The translations under genes and the position numbers were made by a program. DNA of 64,000 nucleotides, taken from the NCBI GenBank assembly GCA_022844125.1, contig JALHMI010000007.1, positions 256,896-320,895 of the forward strand, read 5' to 3'. The notes under the pieces were generated by a model, which saw nothing but the letters and a program-made list of their open reading frames with translations, searched no databases and was not told where the DNA came from. The DNA comes from Pirellulales bacterium (GTDB lineage Bacteria; Planctomycetota; Planctomycetia; Pirellulales; PALSA-1355). Below, one piece after another: positions 41,671 to 51,632 of this stretch; the stretch's first letter is position 1; each line of letters starts with the position of its first letter.

Positions 41671-43128
41671 ATGCTCAACGTGCCTGGCAACCCGCGACGC
41701 GTGTGCAGCGGCTGGACGCGGCGCCAGGTGCTTGAAGCCGGCGGAGCCGGCCTGTTGGGTCTGACACTGCCGAAAGTGCTCGCCGCCGAGACAGTCGCGG
41801 GCGCCGCGGTCCCTCGCGCGAAGAGTGTCATTTTTTTGTTTCTGTTTGGCGGACCAAGCCAGCTGGAAACTTTCGACATGAAGCCCGACGGGCCGAGCGC
41901 GATTCGCGGGCCGTTTAAGCCCATCCCGTCGCGAACGCCCGACCTGCGAATCTGCGAGCTAATGCCGCGGATGGCGGCCATCTCAGACAAGTACTGCGTC
42001 ATTCGAACGATGACGCATCCGTACAACGATCACTCGGGCGGGGCGCATTACATTCAAACGGGCCGGCCGTGGCACATTCCGATCGGCGGCGGATTCAATG
42101 CCACCGAGAAGGACTGGCCCGCGCACGGCTCGGTCGTCGACATGCTTGACTCGCGGGCGAGCAGCAACGTTGTTGATCGTGGCGCGGCGCGGGGCATGCC
42201 GAGCTTCGTTTATCTGCCCAACCGCCTCGGTCATTTGCAGGTGTTTTCAGCGAAGCTCGACCGGCCGGGGCAATATGCCGGCTGGCTGGGGCGCGGCTAC
42301 GATCCGCTGGCCACGGCGATCCGCCGGCGAGACGACAACGACAATCCATATTTCCGCGAGTGCACGGACGAGGACCTGAACTTTCAGATACAAGGTCTGG
42401 CGCTCACCGAGGGGTTGTCGCTCGACCGGCTCGAGGGGCGGCGCTCGCTGGTCGAGGAATTTGACGCCGCGCGGCGGCAGTTGGATCGCAGCGGGGCCGA
42501 GGCTTCGTACGATCAGTTTCGAAGGCGTGCGCTCGCGCTTGTCAGCTCCGAGAAAGTGCGCGAGGCGCTTGACGTTCGCAGAGAATCTGCAAGGACGCGG
42601 GATGCGTATGGCCGGCACTTGTTCGGGCAGTCGACGTTGGTCGCGCGGCGGCTGGTCGAAGCGGGCACCCGTTTTGTCACGGTCTGCTGGGATGCTCCGG
42701 ACGGCTATAGCTGGGATTCGCACACATCGAGCACCGATGTGAAACAGCATCTGGTGCCGGGGCTCGACCAGGCTCTCTCGGCTCTGCTGAGCGATCTCGG
42801 CGAGCGCGGACTGCTTGAGGAGACGCTGGTCGTGGCACTGGGTGAGATGGGACGTTCGCCGAAGGCCAATGCCAACTGGGGCCGCGATCACTGGAGCACG
42901 TTGTTTCCTGCGGTACTAGCCGGCGCCGGAGTGCACGGCGGGATGGTGCATGGCACCAGCGATCGCGATGCGGCTTATGCGCTCGATCACCCGACCAGCC
43001 CTGAAGATCTGGCGGCCACGATCTTCGAGCGGTTGGGAATCGATCCGGAGTTGCGGATCCTCGATCAACAGGCGCGTCCGGTGCCGCTGGTGGACGGCGG
43101 CCGCGTGATCCACGAGATCCTCGGTTAG
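41671..43128 (+). CDS. second tandem DUF1501 family secreted protein
   Basis: A 485-residue DUF1501 protein following the first at 23 bases. Its leader reads VCSGWTRRQVLEAGGAGLLGL, a Tat signal with the same CxGxTRR motif as the other two. Body motifs are FLFGGPSQLETFDMKP, FGQSTLVARRLVEAGTRFV, LVVALGEMGRSPKANANWGRDHW (EMGRSP where others have EFGRTP or EHGRTP) and a C-terminal PVPLVDGGRVI. Sequence divergence from its neighbour suggests an old duplication with distinct roles rather than recent copying. GGGAG precedes the ATG. Confidence 0.93.
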   Translation: MLNVPGNPRRVCSGWTRRQVLEAGGAGLLGLTLPKVLAAETVAGAAVPRAKSVIFLFLFGGPSQLETFDMKPDGPSAIRGPFKPIPSRTPDLRICELMPRMAAISDKYCVIRTMTHPYNDHSGGAHYIQTGRPWHIPIGGGFNATEKDWPAHGSVVDMLDSRASSNVVDRGAARGMPSFVYLPNRLGHLQVFSAKLDRPGQYAGWLGRGYDPLATAIRRRDDNDNPYFRECTDEDLNFQIQGLALTEGLSLDRLEGRRSLVEEFDAARRQLDRSGAEASYDQFRRRALALVSSEKVREALDVRRESARTRDAYGRHLFGQSTLVARRLVEAGTRFVTVCWDAPDGYSWDSHTSSTDVKQHLVPGLDQALSALLSDLGERGLLEETLVVALGEMGRSPKANANWGRDHWSTLFPAVLAGAGVHGGMVHGTSDRDAAYALDHPTSPEDLAATIFERLGIDPELRILDQQARPVPLVDGGRVIHEILG

Positions 43129-43298
43129 CCGATCCGCCGCACCGCCAGGATAGCTACGTAAATGTTCGAACTGTCAGAAGTTAGAAGTCGCCGCTCGGGA
43201 CCATTCCGCACGTTGTAAGTGACCACGCCAGAGATTAGGATGGTGCGTGGTTCGCTCCCGCCAGTTCCTGCCTCCCTCCCGCCCTACCTGAGCCTGCC

Positions 43299-46200
43299 AT
43301 GAAGCCATCGCTTGTTGCGGCGCTGCTGTTGGTCGCTGTGTTCGCGACGCTGGCTACGGGTCAGCCGCCGGCTGCCAGTCATTTGCTTCCCGGTGCCGTT
43401 CGACCCGGTGCGACGACCGACGTCGTGATTCATGGCGCGAATCTGGCCAGCCCCACGGGCATCTGGAGCGATGCGCCACTCACGTCGGAGCTGACGCCCG
43501 GCATTGAGGGCAATGGCACTAAGCCAGAGAGCGTGAGCTACCGCGTGACGGTTCCCTCGGAAGTCCCGCTGGGAGTGATCGGATTGCGGGTGGCCACGGG
43601 GCAAGGCATTTCGAATCTGAAGCTGCTGCTGGTCGATGACCTGCCGAGCGTGGCCGATGCGAACAGCAATCGCACGCCCGATGTGGCCCAGGTCGTGACG
43701 CTGCCGGTAGCGATCGACGGCTATTGCGATGGCGAGACGAGCGACTTCTATCGCTTTACGGCTGCGGCCGGCCAGCGCGTGGCCGTGGAGGTGTTTGCCC
43801 GTCGGCTTGGTACGCCGCTCGACCCAATGATTCGCCTGCTGACTCTGGATGGCCGAGAATTGGCGTTCAGCGATGATGATCCTTCGACCGGCGCGGACGG
43901 TCGCTTTGCCCATACGTTTGCCGAGGCTGGCGACTTCCTGCTGGAGATTCGCGACATTCGCTACCAGGGTGGCGGCAACTTCCGCTATCGTCTGCGGCTG
44001 GGCGATTTCCCGTTGGTCTCCGTGCCTTATCCGCTGGCCGTGCAGAAGGGGCAAAGTGCGAGCGTTCAGCTCGTGGGCCCAGAAGGAGTGCTCGCTCAAC
44101 CGGCAACCGTGGAGGTGCCGGCCGATTTTGCCGCGAAGCAGATTCGCGTGGCAACTCCCTCCACGCAGACCGCGAGTTGGGTCAGCGTCGTCGCCAGCGA
44201 TGTGGCCGAGCAGCTCGAAACAGAGCCGAACGACTCACCCGATACCGCGACCAGCGTGACACTCCCCGGCGCGATCAACGGCAAACTGGAGATAGCGGCG
44301 GACAACGACTGGTATCAGTTCACGGCCAAGGCGGGGCAGCGGCTGGTGTTCTCAGGCGAGACGAGAAGTTTCGGTTCGCCCTGCGATCTGTTCATGCGCT
44401 TGTACAACGCCGAGGGAGGCGTGCTGGCCGAGGCCGAGGACAATGGAAATGCCGAGGGGGCACTGAACTACACGTTCCCGGCGGATGGCAATTTTCGCCT
44501 GCGCGTGGAAGACACGAATCGCCGCGGCGGACCGGATATGGTCTATCGCGTGCTGGCAAGTTCTTATCAGCCAGGCTTCGACCTGGCGGCCGAGGCCGAA
44601 AAGCTCGATGCGCCGCAGAACGGCGTGTTCGTGGTCAAGGTGACGGCCGCACGGCGCGACTACAACGGTCCGATCACGCTCGCAGTCGAAGGGGCCGGCG
44701 ATTGCAAGCTCTCGAACAATATCATTCCCGAAGGCAAGCCAGAGACGACCGTCCATGTGACGGTGGGGCCATCGCTCACGCCGGGGCAATTGGGCACGAT
44801 CAAGATTCTTGGAACCGCGAAGGTGGGCGAAGCGGACTTCACGACGATAGCGAGCACGCAAGGCGCCCTGCGCACATGGCTGGCGGGGCTGCCCTATCCG
44901 CCGGCCGCATTCGACAGCGTGATCGGTTTGGGGATCGGTCCGGTGTTCCCGCAGTTCTTCACGGTTGCATCTCCCGCGCCGGTCGCTTCGCTGGTCAAAG
45001 CCGGTGCGACGGCGGCGATCAAGGTCAGCGTGGCTCGCACGAATGGTTTTGACGAAGCGGTGGCGATTGCCGTGGCCGACCTGCCGGCCGGAGTGACGGC
45101 GAAGCCGGCCACGGTTGCCAAGGGGCAAAGCGAAGTCGCCGTGGAGTTGGTCAGCGAGAAGACGATTCCGCCGGGCAAGTTTCCGGTGAAACTGGTCGGC
45201 AGCGCGAGCTTCCAGAATCAACCGCAATCGTTCACCTTCGACCAGGCCGCAATCGTGGGGCCGCCGCTGGCCGTGGCCTTTGCACCCGCGGGCACAGTGC
45301 CGGTCGGCGGCAAGCAAAAGGGGACCCTTACATTCACGGGCGACGTGGCCCCGGTGCCCGCACTGGCCGCCTATCAAGGTGGCGTGACCCGCGGTGCTGA
45401 CGGCCCTCGCGCGGCGGAGTTCGCCGGGTTTGCGGCGGACAACAAAGCGGCCGCGCTGTCGGGGGTGGACAAAGCGCCCGGTGATGACCGGCTGACGGCG
45501 GAGCTGCCCCTCGCGACGGGATCTGATTACAGCGTTGAGTTCTGGTTTTACAACACCCGCGACTTGAGCCAGCCGAATGCACCGGCGGTGTCCGGCTATC
45601 TGTTCAGTCGCGCTGGAAATGCCGACGCGGTGAACGCTCAGCCCGGCGATCATCTCGCGATCGGTGGCGTCGAGAGCTCGCCGCGTGACAAGCTGTTCTT
45701 CTATGACGGGCAGAACTTGCTGTCCGGCCGTACGCAACTCGCGCTGAATACCTGGCATCACGTGGCCCTGGTGCGAACTGGCGATCAGGTGCACGTGTAT
45801 CTGAACGGCGACGTGGCGAATCTCGAGATTCAAGGCGTTTCAGTCCCGCGGGCGACAAGCAACCAGATCGTGCTGGGCACGCGAATAGACGGGTATGCCC
45901 CATTCCAGGGGCGGCTTGACGAAGCGGCCGTGTTTGCGAAGGCGCTCGCGCCCGAGCAGGTGCAGGCGCACTTCGCCGCGGCCAAGGGGATGACGCCCGC
46001 GCGTGACGTGGTGCTGAAGGACGCACCGCTGGCCTACTGGCCGTTCGAGGAACTTGAAGGCGGCGTGGCTGCGAGCCTTGCGCCGCCGCAGCAGCGGTTG
46101 GTGAAGCTCGCCTGGCAGAACCTGGCGGCGGGGATCAGCGCTCCGAGTGAGATTGTGCTTGCTGGTGGCGCAACGGCGGCTGACGTTGAGTTGGCGGCAG

Positions 46201-46319
46201 CAGATTCCGTGGCGCCCGTGAAGATTGAAAACGTGATTGTGGCCGGCACGACGCGGGTCGCAGACGGCCCATTTACGGCCGAGTCGATGCCCGTGGCCGT
46301 GGAAGTGATTAAGCCCTGA
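43299..46319 (+). CDS. secreted multi-domain PPC and LamG protein
   Basis: A 1006-residue exported protein. The signal peptide ends about residue 24. An Ig-like segment precedes two PPC (pre-peptidase C-terminal) domains, at about residues 120-245 (YCDGETSDFYRFTAAAGQRVAVEVFA) and 305-420 (EPNDSPDTATSVTLPGAING). Ig-like or sandwich segments follow, then a concanavalin/LamG-type domain at about 710-900 (YSVEFWFYNTRDLSQ, LNTWHHVALVRTGDQVHVYLNG). No catalytic residues are seen. It lies between the DUF1501 pair and the DUF1549/DUF1553 gene. Its PPC portion corresponds to the C-terminal half of the fused protein at 6273. Likely a surface adhesin or carbohydrate-binding scaffold. Confidence 0.86.
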   Translation: MKPSLVAALLLVAVFATLATGQPPAASHLLPGAVRPGATTDVVIHGANLASPTGIWSDAPLTSELTPGIEGNGTKPESVSYRVTVPSEVPLGVIGLRVATGQGISNLKLLLVDDLPSVADANSNRTPDVAQVVTLPVAIDGYCDGETSDFYRFTAAAGQRVAVEVFARRLGTPLDPMIRLLTLDGRELAFSDDDPSTGADGRFAHTFAEAGDFLLEIRDIRYQGGGNFRYRLRLGDFPLVSVPYPLAVQKGQSASVQLVGPEGVLAQPATVEVPADFAAKQIRVATPSTQTASWVSVVASDVAEQLETEPNDSPDTATSVTLPGAINGKLEIAADNDWYQFTAKAGQRLVFSGETRSFGSPCDLFMRLYNAEGGVLAEAEDNGNAEGALNYTFPADGNFRLRVEDTNRRGGPDMVYRVLASSYQPGFDLAAEAEKLDAPQNGVFVVKVTAARRDYNGPITLAVEGAGDCKLSNNIIPEGKPETTVHVTVGPSLTPGQLGTIKILGTAKVGEADFTTIASTQGALRTWLAGLPYPPAAFDSVIGLGIGPVFPQFFTVASPAPVASLVKAGATAAIKVSVARTNGFDEAVAIAVADLPAGVTAKPATVAKGQSEVAVELVSEKTIPPGKFPVKLVGSASFQNQPQSFTFDQAAIVGPPLAVAFAPAGTVPVGGKQKGTLTFTGDVAPVPALAAYQGGVTRGADGPRAAEFAGFAADNKAAALSGVDKAPGDDRLTAELPLATGSDYSVEFWFYNTRDLSQPNAPAVSGYLFSRAGNADAVNAQPGDHLAIGGVESSPRDKLFFYDGQNLLSGRTQLALNTWHHVALVRTGDQVHVYLNGDVANLEIQGVSVPRATSNQIVLGTRIDGYAPFQGRLDEAAVFAKALAPEQVQAHFAAAKGMTPARDVVLKDAPLAYWPFEELEGGVAASLAPPQQRLVKLAWQNLAAGISAPSEIVLAGGATAADVELAAADSVAPVKIENVIVAGTTRVADGPFTAESMPVAVEVIKP

Positions 46320-46358
46320 GAAGACCAAGCCCCCGGAACGAAGCAAAGGGAGAGATCG

Positions 46359-48836
46359 ATGAACTGGAATTTGTCGAAGCCATGCGCGGCCGCACTTGCG
46401 CTCTGCTTGCTCGCGATATCGGGACTCGTTCGAGCCGAAGTGCCCGCGGCAGAGGCGATCGAACCGATCGTGGTCGGAACTCCCGAGCGGCTTGAAGTCT
46501 TTCCCGCGAAGATCAAGTTGGACGCGCAGAGCCGCGAATCGCACCTGGCAGTGACTGGCTTTTACGCCGACGGCTCGATGCAGGATTTGACGCGGGCGTG
46601 CGAAATCATTCCGGCCAGCGGCGAAGTTGTCCGCAGTGAAGGCGCTGTCGTTTACCCCGTGGCGAATGGCTCGACGGAAGTGACGGTCAAGGTGGGCGGA
46701 TGGGAAATCAAGGTGCCAACCGAGGTCGTCGATCAGGAGCAGCCGAATCAGATCTCGTTCGAGTATGGTGCGCTGGTCGCCCTCTCGAAACATGGCTGCA
46801 ACCAGGGCGCCTGTCACGGCTCACCCAGCGGCAAGGGAGGCTTCCGCTTGTCACTGAGAGCCTACGACCCAGTGCTTGATATCGAGACGCTCGTCCGTGA
46901 AGCGTTTAATCGCCGTACGAACCTGCTCGAGCCGGAGAAGAGCCTGCTGTTGCAGAAGCCGCTGATGGAAGTGGCGCATGGCGGCGGCCGGCGGCTGAAG
47001 AAAGGCGACATCGGCTACACCGTGCTGCGCGATTGGATCGAGCAGGGTTGTCAACTCGACCCGGCTGGCGCGCCAAAGTGCGTGAAGCTGGACATCTATC
47101 CGCGGGAGCGCGTGCTGATGCGGCCGGCGCACACGCAGCAGATGATCGCGCTGGCCCACTTTTCCGACGGCTCGGTGCGCGATGTAACGCGCTTGGCGTG
47201 CTACTCCAGCTCGGATGAGGCGATTGCCACGGTTGACGAAAATGGCCTGGTGGTTGCGCACGACCGGGGCGAGGCCGCGATTCTGGTCCGCTTCCTGGAT
47301 CATCTCGAAAGCTCGACGATGATGTTCCTCAAGCAGGTGCCGGGCTTCGAGTGGAACTCACCGACCGAGAACAACTTCGTCGATCATCACGTGTTCAAGA
47401 AGCTCGAACAGCTGCAGATTCTGCCCTCGGAGCTGTGCAGCGACGAGGAGTTCGTCCGTCGCGTGTACCTCGACGTGATTGGCATTCTGCCGACGGGCGA
47501 GGAAGCCCGCAGCTTCCTGGCGAGCACGGAACCGGACAAGCGGGCCAGGCTCGTCGATCAGCTTTTGGAGCGGCCCGAGTTCGCGGAGTTCTGGGCCTTG
47601 AAGTGGGGCGATCTGCTGCGGATTCGCAATGCCAAGGTTTCGAATCCCGGCGTGCACAAGTTCCATCGCTGGCTGGTGGCGGCGTTCCGCGATAGCATGC
47701 CGTACGATCAGTTCGCCCGCGAGCTGCTGACGGCAGATGGCAGCACGTTCGTCAATCCGCCGGCGAACTACTTCCGCACGGCGGCCGACACCAATGACTG
47801 CACCGAGACCACCTCGCAACTGTTCTTGGGCATTCGCATCCAGTGCGCGAAGTGTCACAACCATCCTTTCGAGCGCTGGTCACAGGATAACTATTACGGG
47901 ATTGGAGCGTTCTTCAACCGCGTGCAGCGCAAGCCGGGCGCCAACGCCGATGAACAAGTCGTCTGGGTGGCCCGCGGCGGCGAAGTGACGCAGCCGCGCA
48001 CGGGCAAGCAGATGCAGCCGTGGCTGCCGCTGGAGGGGGAAGCGGAGCTTTCCGGTGAAGACGATCGCCGCGATAAGCTCGTCGAGTGGCTGGTGAAGCA
48101 GAATAATCCGTTCTTTGCCAAGGTCGAAGTGAACCGTATCTGGGGGCATCTGCTCGGACGCGGCATCGTCGAACCGGTCGATGACTTCCGCGACTCGAAT
48201 CCTCCGGCGAGCGCCTCGCTGCTGGCAGCCCTGGCCGACGACTTCGCAGCCAACGGGTATGATCGCAAGCGCGTGATGCGGAACATTCTGGGCAGCCGCA
48301 CCTACCAGCTCAGTTCGCGCAAGAACGAGTTCAACGCGGCCGACGTGAAGTACTTCTCGCATGCCACGACACGGTTGCTCTCGGCCGAGCAATTGCTCGA
48401 CGCGATCTGTCGAGTGACCAGCGTGCCCGAAAAGTTCGCGGGTCTGCCCGCCGGCACGCGGGCCACTTCGCTGCCGAGCCCTGACGTGGAAAGCGACTTC
48501 CTGAAGGTGTTCGGACAGCCGGCGCGCGAGACGGCCTGCCAGTGTGAACGTTCGACGGACTCAAACCTCTCGCAGGCGCTGCAGATGATTAACGGCCCGC
48601 TTGTGCACTCGAAGGTTCGCGACGAGAAGAACCGCTTGCGACAGCTTGCGGGCGAAGGCAAGTCCGACGCCGAGATCGTCACCGAGCTGTACATGGCGGG
48701 GCTCTGCCGGCCGCCGAGCGAGCCCGAACTGTCCGCCGCGACGAAGCACATTTCCGGGGCGGGCGATCGTGTCCGCGGCTTGGAGGACGTGTGCTGGGCG
48801 ATTCTGAACGCCAACGAGTTCCTATTCCAACACTAA
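46359..48836 (+). CDS. DUF1549/DUF1553 (PSCyt2/PSD1) protein with Ig-like domains
   Basis: An 825-residue paralogue of the protein at 3789, with the same architecture: signal peptide (residues 1-27), Ig-like segment, short module with CNQGACH (C147, C152, H153), BIG2-like segment (SSDEAIATVDENGLVVA), DUF1549 with CAKCH (C496, C499, H500), and DUF1553 with CQCERS near the C-terminus. CAKCHNHPFERW and the W-K-W-G-D-L-L segment are highly conserved between the two. It starts 39 bases after the PPC/LamG gene, with GGGAGA before the ATG. Probably exported and possibly heme-binding. Confidence 0.93.
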   Translation: MNWNLSKPCAAALALCLLAISGLVRAEVPAAEAIEPIVVGTPERLEVFPAKIKLDAQSRESHLAVTGFYADGSMQDLTRACEIIPASGEVVRSEGAVVYPVANGSTEVTVKVGGWEIKVPTEVVDQEQPNQISFEYGALVALSKHGCNQGACHGSPSGKGGFRLSLRAYDPVLDIETLVREAFNRRTNLLEPEKSLLLQKPLMEVAHGGGRRLKKGDIGYTVLRDWIEQGCQLDPAGAPKCVKLDIYPRERVLMRPAHTQQMIALAHFSDGSVRDVTRLACYSSSDEAIATVDENGLVVAHDRGEAAILVRFLDHLESSTMMFLKQVPGFEWNSPTENNFVDHHVFKKLEQLQILPSELCSDEEFVRRVYLDVIGILPTGEEARSFLASTEPDKRARLVDQLLERPEFAEFWALKWGDLLRIRNAKVSNPGVHKFHRWLVAAFRDSMPYDQFARELLTADGSTFVNPPANYFRTAADTNDCTETTSQLFLGIRIQCAKCHNHPFERWSQDNYYGIGAFFNRVQRKPGANADEQVVWVARGGEVTQPRTGKQMQPWLPLEGEAELSGEDDRRDKLVEWLVKQNNPFFAKVEVNRIWGHLLGRGIVEPVDDFRDSNPPASASLLAALADDFAANGYDRKRVMRNILGSRTYQLSSRKNEFNAADVKYFSHATTRLLSAEQLLDAICRVTSVPEKFAGLPAGTRATSLPSPDVESDFLKVFGQPARETACQCERSTDSNLSQALQMINGPLVHSKVRDEKNRLRQLAGEGKSDAEIVTELYMAGLCRPPSEPELSAATKHISGAGDRVRGLEDVCWAILNANEFLFQH

Positions 48837-48861
48837 TCGCTGATTAGGCGGAGATCGTCCA

Positions 48862-50232
48862 GTGCTTCAACTACGAACAGTCGTCAACTTCGCGTGCGGC
48901 CTGGCAGCGCTGATCTCGTTTGGCGCTGCGAGCGCGGATGAGATGCCAGTCAGCTTCTCGAAGGACATCGCGCCAATCCTGGCCAAGAACTGCGGGGCTT
49001 GCCACAGTGCGGCCGAGGCCAACGGCGGTTACCAGGTGGGCAACTTCAATCTGGTGTTGAAGGCGGGCGACAGTGAAGCTCCGGCTGTGACTGCCGGCAA
49101 GCCCGAGGAGAGCGAACTGCTCACGCGCATCGCAACGGACGACGAAGGCCTGCGGATGCCGCAGGAAGCCGATCCACTTCCGGCAGAGCAAGTGGCGCTC
49201 GTCAAGCGGTGGATCGCCGAGGGCGCCAAGTACGATTCGGCCGACCCCGCGTCGCCGCTGGCCGATATCATTCCCAAGAGCGGTCAGCCGGATCCGCCGG
49301 AGAGTTATCGCCGGCCGATTCCGATCGCCGCCGTGGCCTTTAGCGCCAGCGGCGAAGAAGTTGCGGCCAGCGGTTATCACGAAGTCACGATCTGGAATGT
49401 CGCCAGCGGCACGCTCGCACGGCGGATCAAGAATGTGCCGCAGCGCGTGCAAGGGCTGGATTACAGTGCCGACGGTACGTTGCTGGCCGTCGTCGGTGGA
49501 ACGCCTGGCAGCTTCGGCGAGGTGAAACTCTTCAATCCGGCCGATGGCACGCTCGTAAAAGACCTCGGCTCGATGGCGGACGTGGCTTTTTGTGTGGCCT
49601 TCAATCCCCCTGGAACCAAGCTGGCCGTGGGGGGCGCCGACCGCACGATCCGGATCTACGACGTCGCCAGCGGCAAGCAGGAGATCCTGATCGAGGATCA
49701 CGCCGATTGGGTGGCTGGGCTGGCCTGGAGCGCGGACGGCAAGCGACTTGCCTCGGCCAGCCGCGACAAGACCTCCAAGCTCTTCAATGCCGAGAATGGC
49801 GAATCGCTGGTCACGTATTCTGGCCTCGGCGAGCCGGCCTTCGGCGTGGCGTTCAGCGGCGACGGCAAGCTCGTCTTCTCGGCTGGCACCAGCAAGGCAA
49901 TTCACGCCTGGAATCCGGACGACGGCGCTAAGAAACACCAGATCGGCGGCTTCTCGGGCGACGTGCTCTCGCTGCAAGCCCATGAGGACAAAGTGTTCAG
50001 CGGATCGGCCGATAAGACCGCTCAGCAGCATCGTGGCGCCGAGTTGAAGCACTTCAAGACGTATGCCGGGCTGGGCGACGCGGTCTACGCAATCGATTTT
50101 CACGCCGGTACGGGACGGATTGCGGCCGCGACTTTTGGCGGTGAAGTTCGCATCTGGAACGCAGAGGACGGTGCTCAGGTGACGAGCTTCGTCGCCGCTC
50201 CGGGATACACTCCGCCGATTGCAGCCAAGTAG
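48862..50232 (+). CDS. planctomycete cytochrome c plus WD40 protein
   Basis: A 456-residue protein closing the second cluster. Signal peptide (residues 1-25), then a planctomycete-type cytochrome c module with CGACH (C44, C47, H48), then a WD40 propeller over about residues 155-450 (VTIWNVASGT, IRIYDVASGK, VRIWNAEDGA). The GTG at 48862 has GGAG about 8 bases upstream and gives the signal peptide a normal start. It equals the N-terminal half of the 1180-residue protein at 6273 but stands alone here. It converges with the enolase-superfamily gene, 29 bases away. Confidence 0.91.
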   Translation: MLQLRTVVNFACGLAALISFGAASADEMPVSFSKDIAPILAKNCGACHSAAEANGGYQVGNFNLVLKAGDSEAPAVTAGKPEESELLTRIATDDEGLRMPQEADPLPAEQVALVKRWIAEGAKYDSADPASPLADIIPKSGQPDPPESYRRPIPIAAVAFSASGEEVAASGYHEVTIWNVASGTLARRIKNVPQRVQGLDYSADGTLLAVVGGTPGSFGEVKLFNPADGTLVKDLGSMADVAFCVAFNPPGTKLAVGGADRTIRIYDVASGKQEILIEDHADWVAGLAWSADGKRLASASRDKTSKLFNAENGESLVTYSGLGEPAFGVAFSGDGKLVFSAGTSKAIHAWNPDDGAKKHQIGGFSGDVLSLQAHEDKVFSGSADKTAQQHRGAELKHFKTYAGLGDAVYAIDFHAGTGRIAAATFGGEVRIWNAEDGAQVTSFVAAPGYTPPIAAK

Positions 50233-50261
50233 CCGTCGCTTCGAAAACGCGGTCTGCGGCT

Positions 50262-51440
50262 CTACCAGTCGCCGACGGCGCCATCGGCGTAGAACTCCCG
50301 CAGCACGACTTCCTGCTGGAAGGGATGTTTCTTGACCTCCGCTTCGTTGATCTCGATGCCCAGGCCCGGCCGCGCGCTGGGGCGGACGATGCGGCCCTTG
50401 GTCTCGACGGTGAATCCCTCGCTGACGACGTCGCTGCGCCAGGGAACGTCGAGGTGCACCGTTTCGCAGATGATGTAGCTGGGCGTGGCGAAGCCGAATT
50501 CAAGCGAAGCGGCCGTGCTCACGGGCCCCTGAGGATTGTGCGGGGCGAGCGCTACGCGATAGGCCTCGGCCATGGCGGCAAGGCGGCGGGCTTCGCTTAG
50601 CCCGCCGCAGTGTGTGATATCCGGCTGCAAAACGCTGCACGCTCGCTTCTCGAGCACATCGACAAACGCGTGCTGGCTGATCAGCCGTTCGCCGGTGGCG
50701 ATGGGGGTCGTCACCGCCCGCTGGATCTCGGCCAGTCCGGCGACGCTTTCCGGCCAGCAAGGTTCCTCAAACCAGTAGAGCCCAAAGGGCTCGGCAGCTT
50801 TGGCCAGGATCAGTCCCATCCTCGGTGAGTGCCGGGCATGGCAGTCGACCATGATGTCGATATTGTCCCCCACCGCGTCGCGCATGGCGGCCAGGCAGGC
50901 TTCCAGGTAGCGGACCGGGCGAAGGCCCTCGATCGGCATCGTGGGTGGCGAGGCCATGCACTTGAACGCCGTAAAGCCGTCCTCAACCGCCTTGGATGCT
51001 AGTTCGGCAAAGCGGGGGGCATCCGCGGGATCGACGGTGTAGAAGTCTTCCATCCGGCCGCCACCCAAGTGGCAGTACAGCCGGACGTAGTCCCGCACCG
51101 GCCCGCCCCACAGTCGATGGCAAGGCACGCCGTGCACTTTGCCCAGGATGTCCCACAGGGCCAGGTCGACGCCGCTGAGGGCTGTCGCGCGGATGATTCC
51201 GTTGGCATGCCAAAAGTGCTGGCGATACATCATCTGCCAGAGATACTCGACGCGGGTGGGATCCTCACCCACGAGCAGCGTGGCAATGTCCTCGATCGCG
51301 CCGACGACCGCGCGTGTATGCCATTCGAGCGTGGCTTCGCCCCAACCCCAGAGCCCCGGCTGATCGGTGAGAACTTTGACGAACACCCAGTTCCTCATGC
51401 GGGCGTGGCAGACGTGGATTTCAATGGCGGTAATTTTCAT
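50262..51440 (-). CDS. enolase-superfamily sugar-acid dehydratase (galactonate dehydratase-like)
   Basis: A 392-residue mandelate racemase/muconate lactonizing enzyme family protein. The capping domain starts [20 protein letters not shown]. Metal ligands are probably the Asp of MVDCH, the Glu of WFEEPC and the Glu of TGERL. The DCHAR motif (Asp-x-His) in place of the KxK pair and the His of LAPHNPQGP match D-galactonate dehydratase and related acid-sugar dehydratases. These enzymes dehydrate an aldonic acid to a 2-keto-3-deoxy sugar acid. The ATG at 51440 is chosen because conserved sequence starts there. The 2-oxoglutarate semialdehyde-type dehydrogenase at 37829 could act later in such a pathway, but the genes are 11 kb apart. 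Confidence 0.88.
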   Translation of the reverse strand: MKITAIEIHVCHARMRNWVFVKVLTDQPGLWGWGEATLEWHTRAVVGAIEDIATLLVGEDPTRVEYLWQMMYRQHFWHANGIIRATALSGVDLALWDILGKVHGVPCHRLWGGPVRDYVRLYCHLGGGRMEDFYTVDPADAPRFAELASKAVEDGFTAFKCMASPPTMPIEGLRPVRYLEACLAAMRDAVGDNIDIMVDCHARHSPRMGLILAKAAEPFGLYWFEEPCWPESVAGLAEIQRAVTTPIATGERLISQHAFVDVLEKRACSVLQPDITHCGGLSEARRLAAMAEAYRVALAPHNPQGPVSTAASLEFGFATPSYIICETVHLDVPWRSDVVSEGFTVETKGRIVRPSARPGLGIEINEAEVKKHPFQQEVVLREFYADGAVGDW

Positions 51441-51632
51441 GCGCGGCTGCGAGGCGGAGTTGATAGAGGAGTTGCGGACGGCAACGTCGCCGGCCAAGAT
51501 TCTGCTAAATTCACCGAAAACCCCGTAGCTCGCAAGGGCGCTCGGCCCAGGCTGGCTGTGCCCCTTGGCAGTTGGCCGATAGAATGACACGGCGTTTTTG
51601 CACGGATCGGAAGGCGGACGTAGTCTCTCTCG

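Noticed and set aside
44352-45833. 493-codon minus-strand frame opposite the PPC/LamG gene
   Set aside because: Same shadow character; the plus-strand protein has signal peptide and domains over the whole span.
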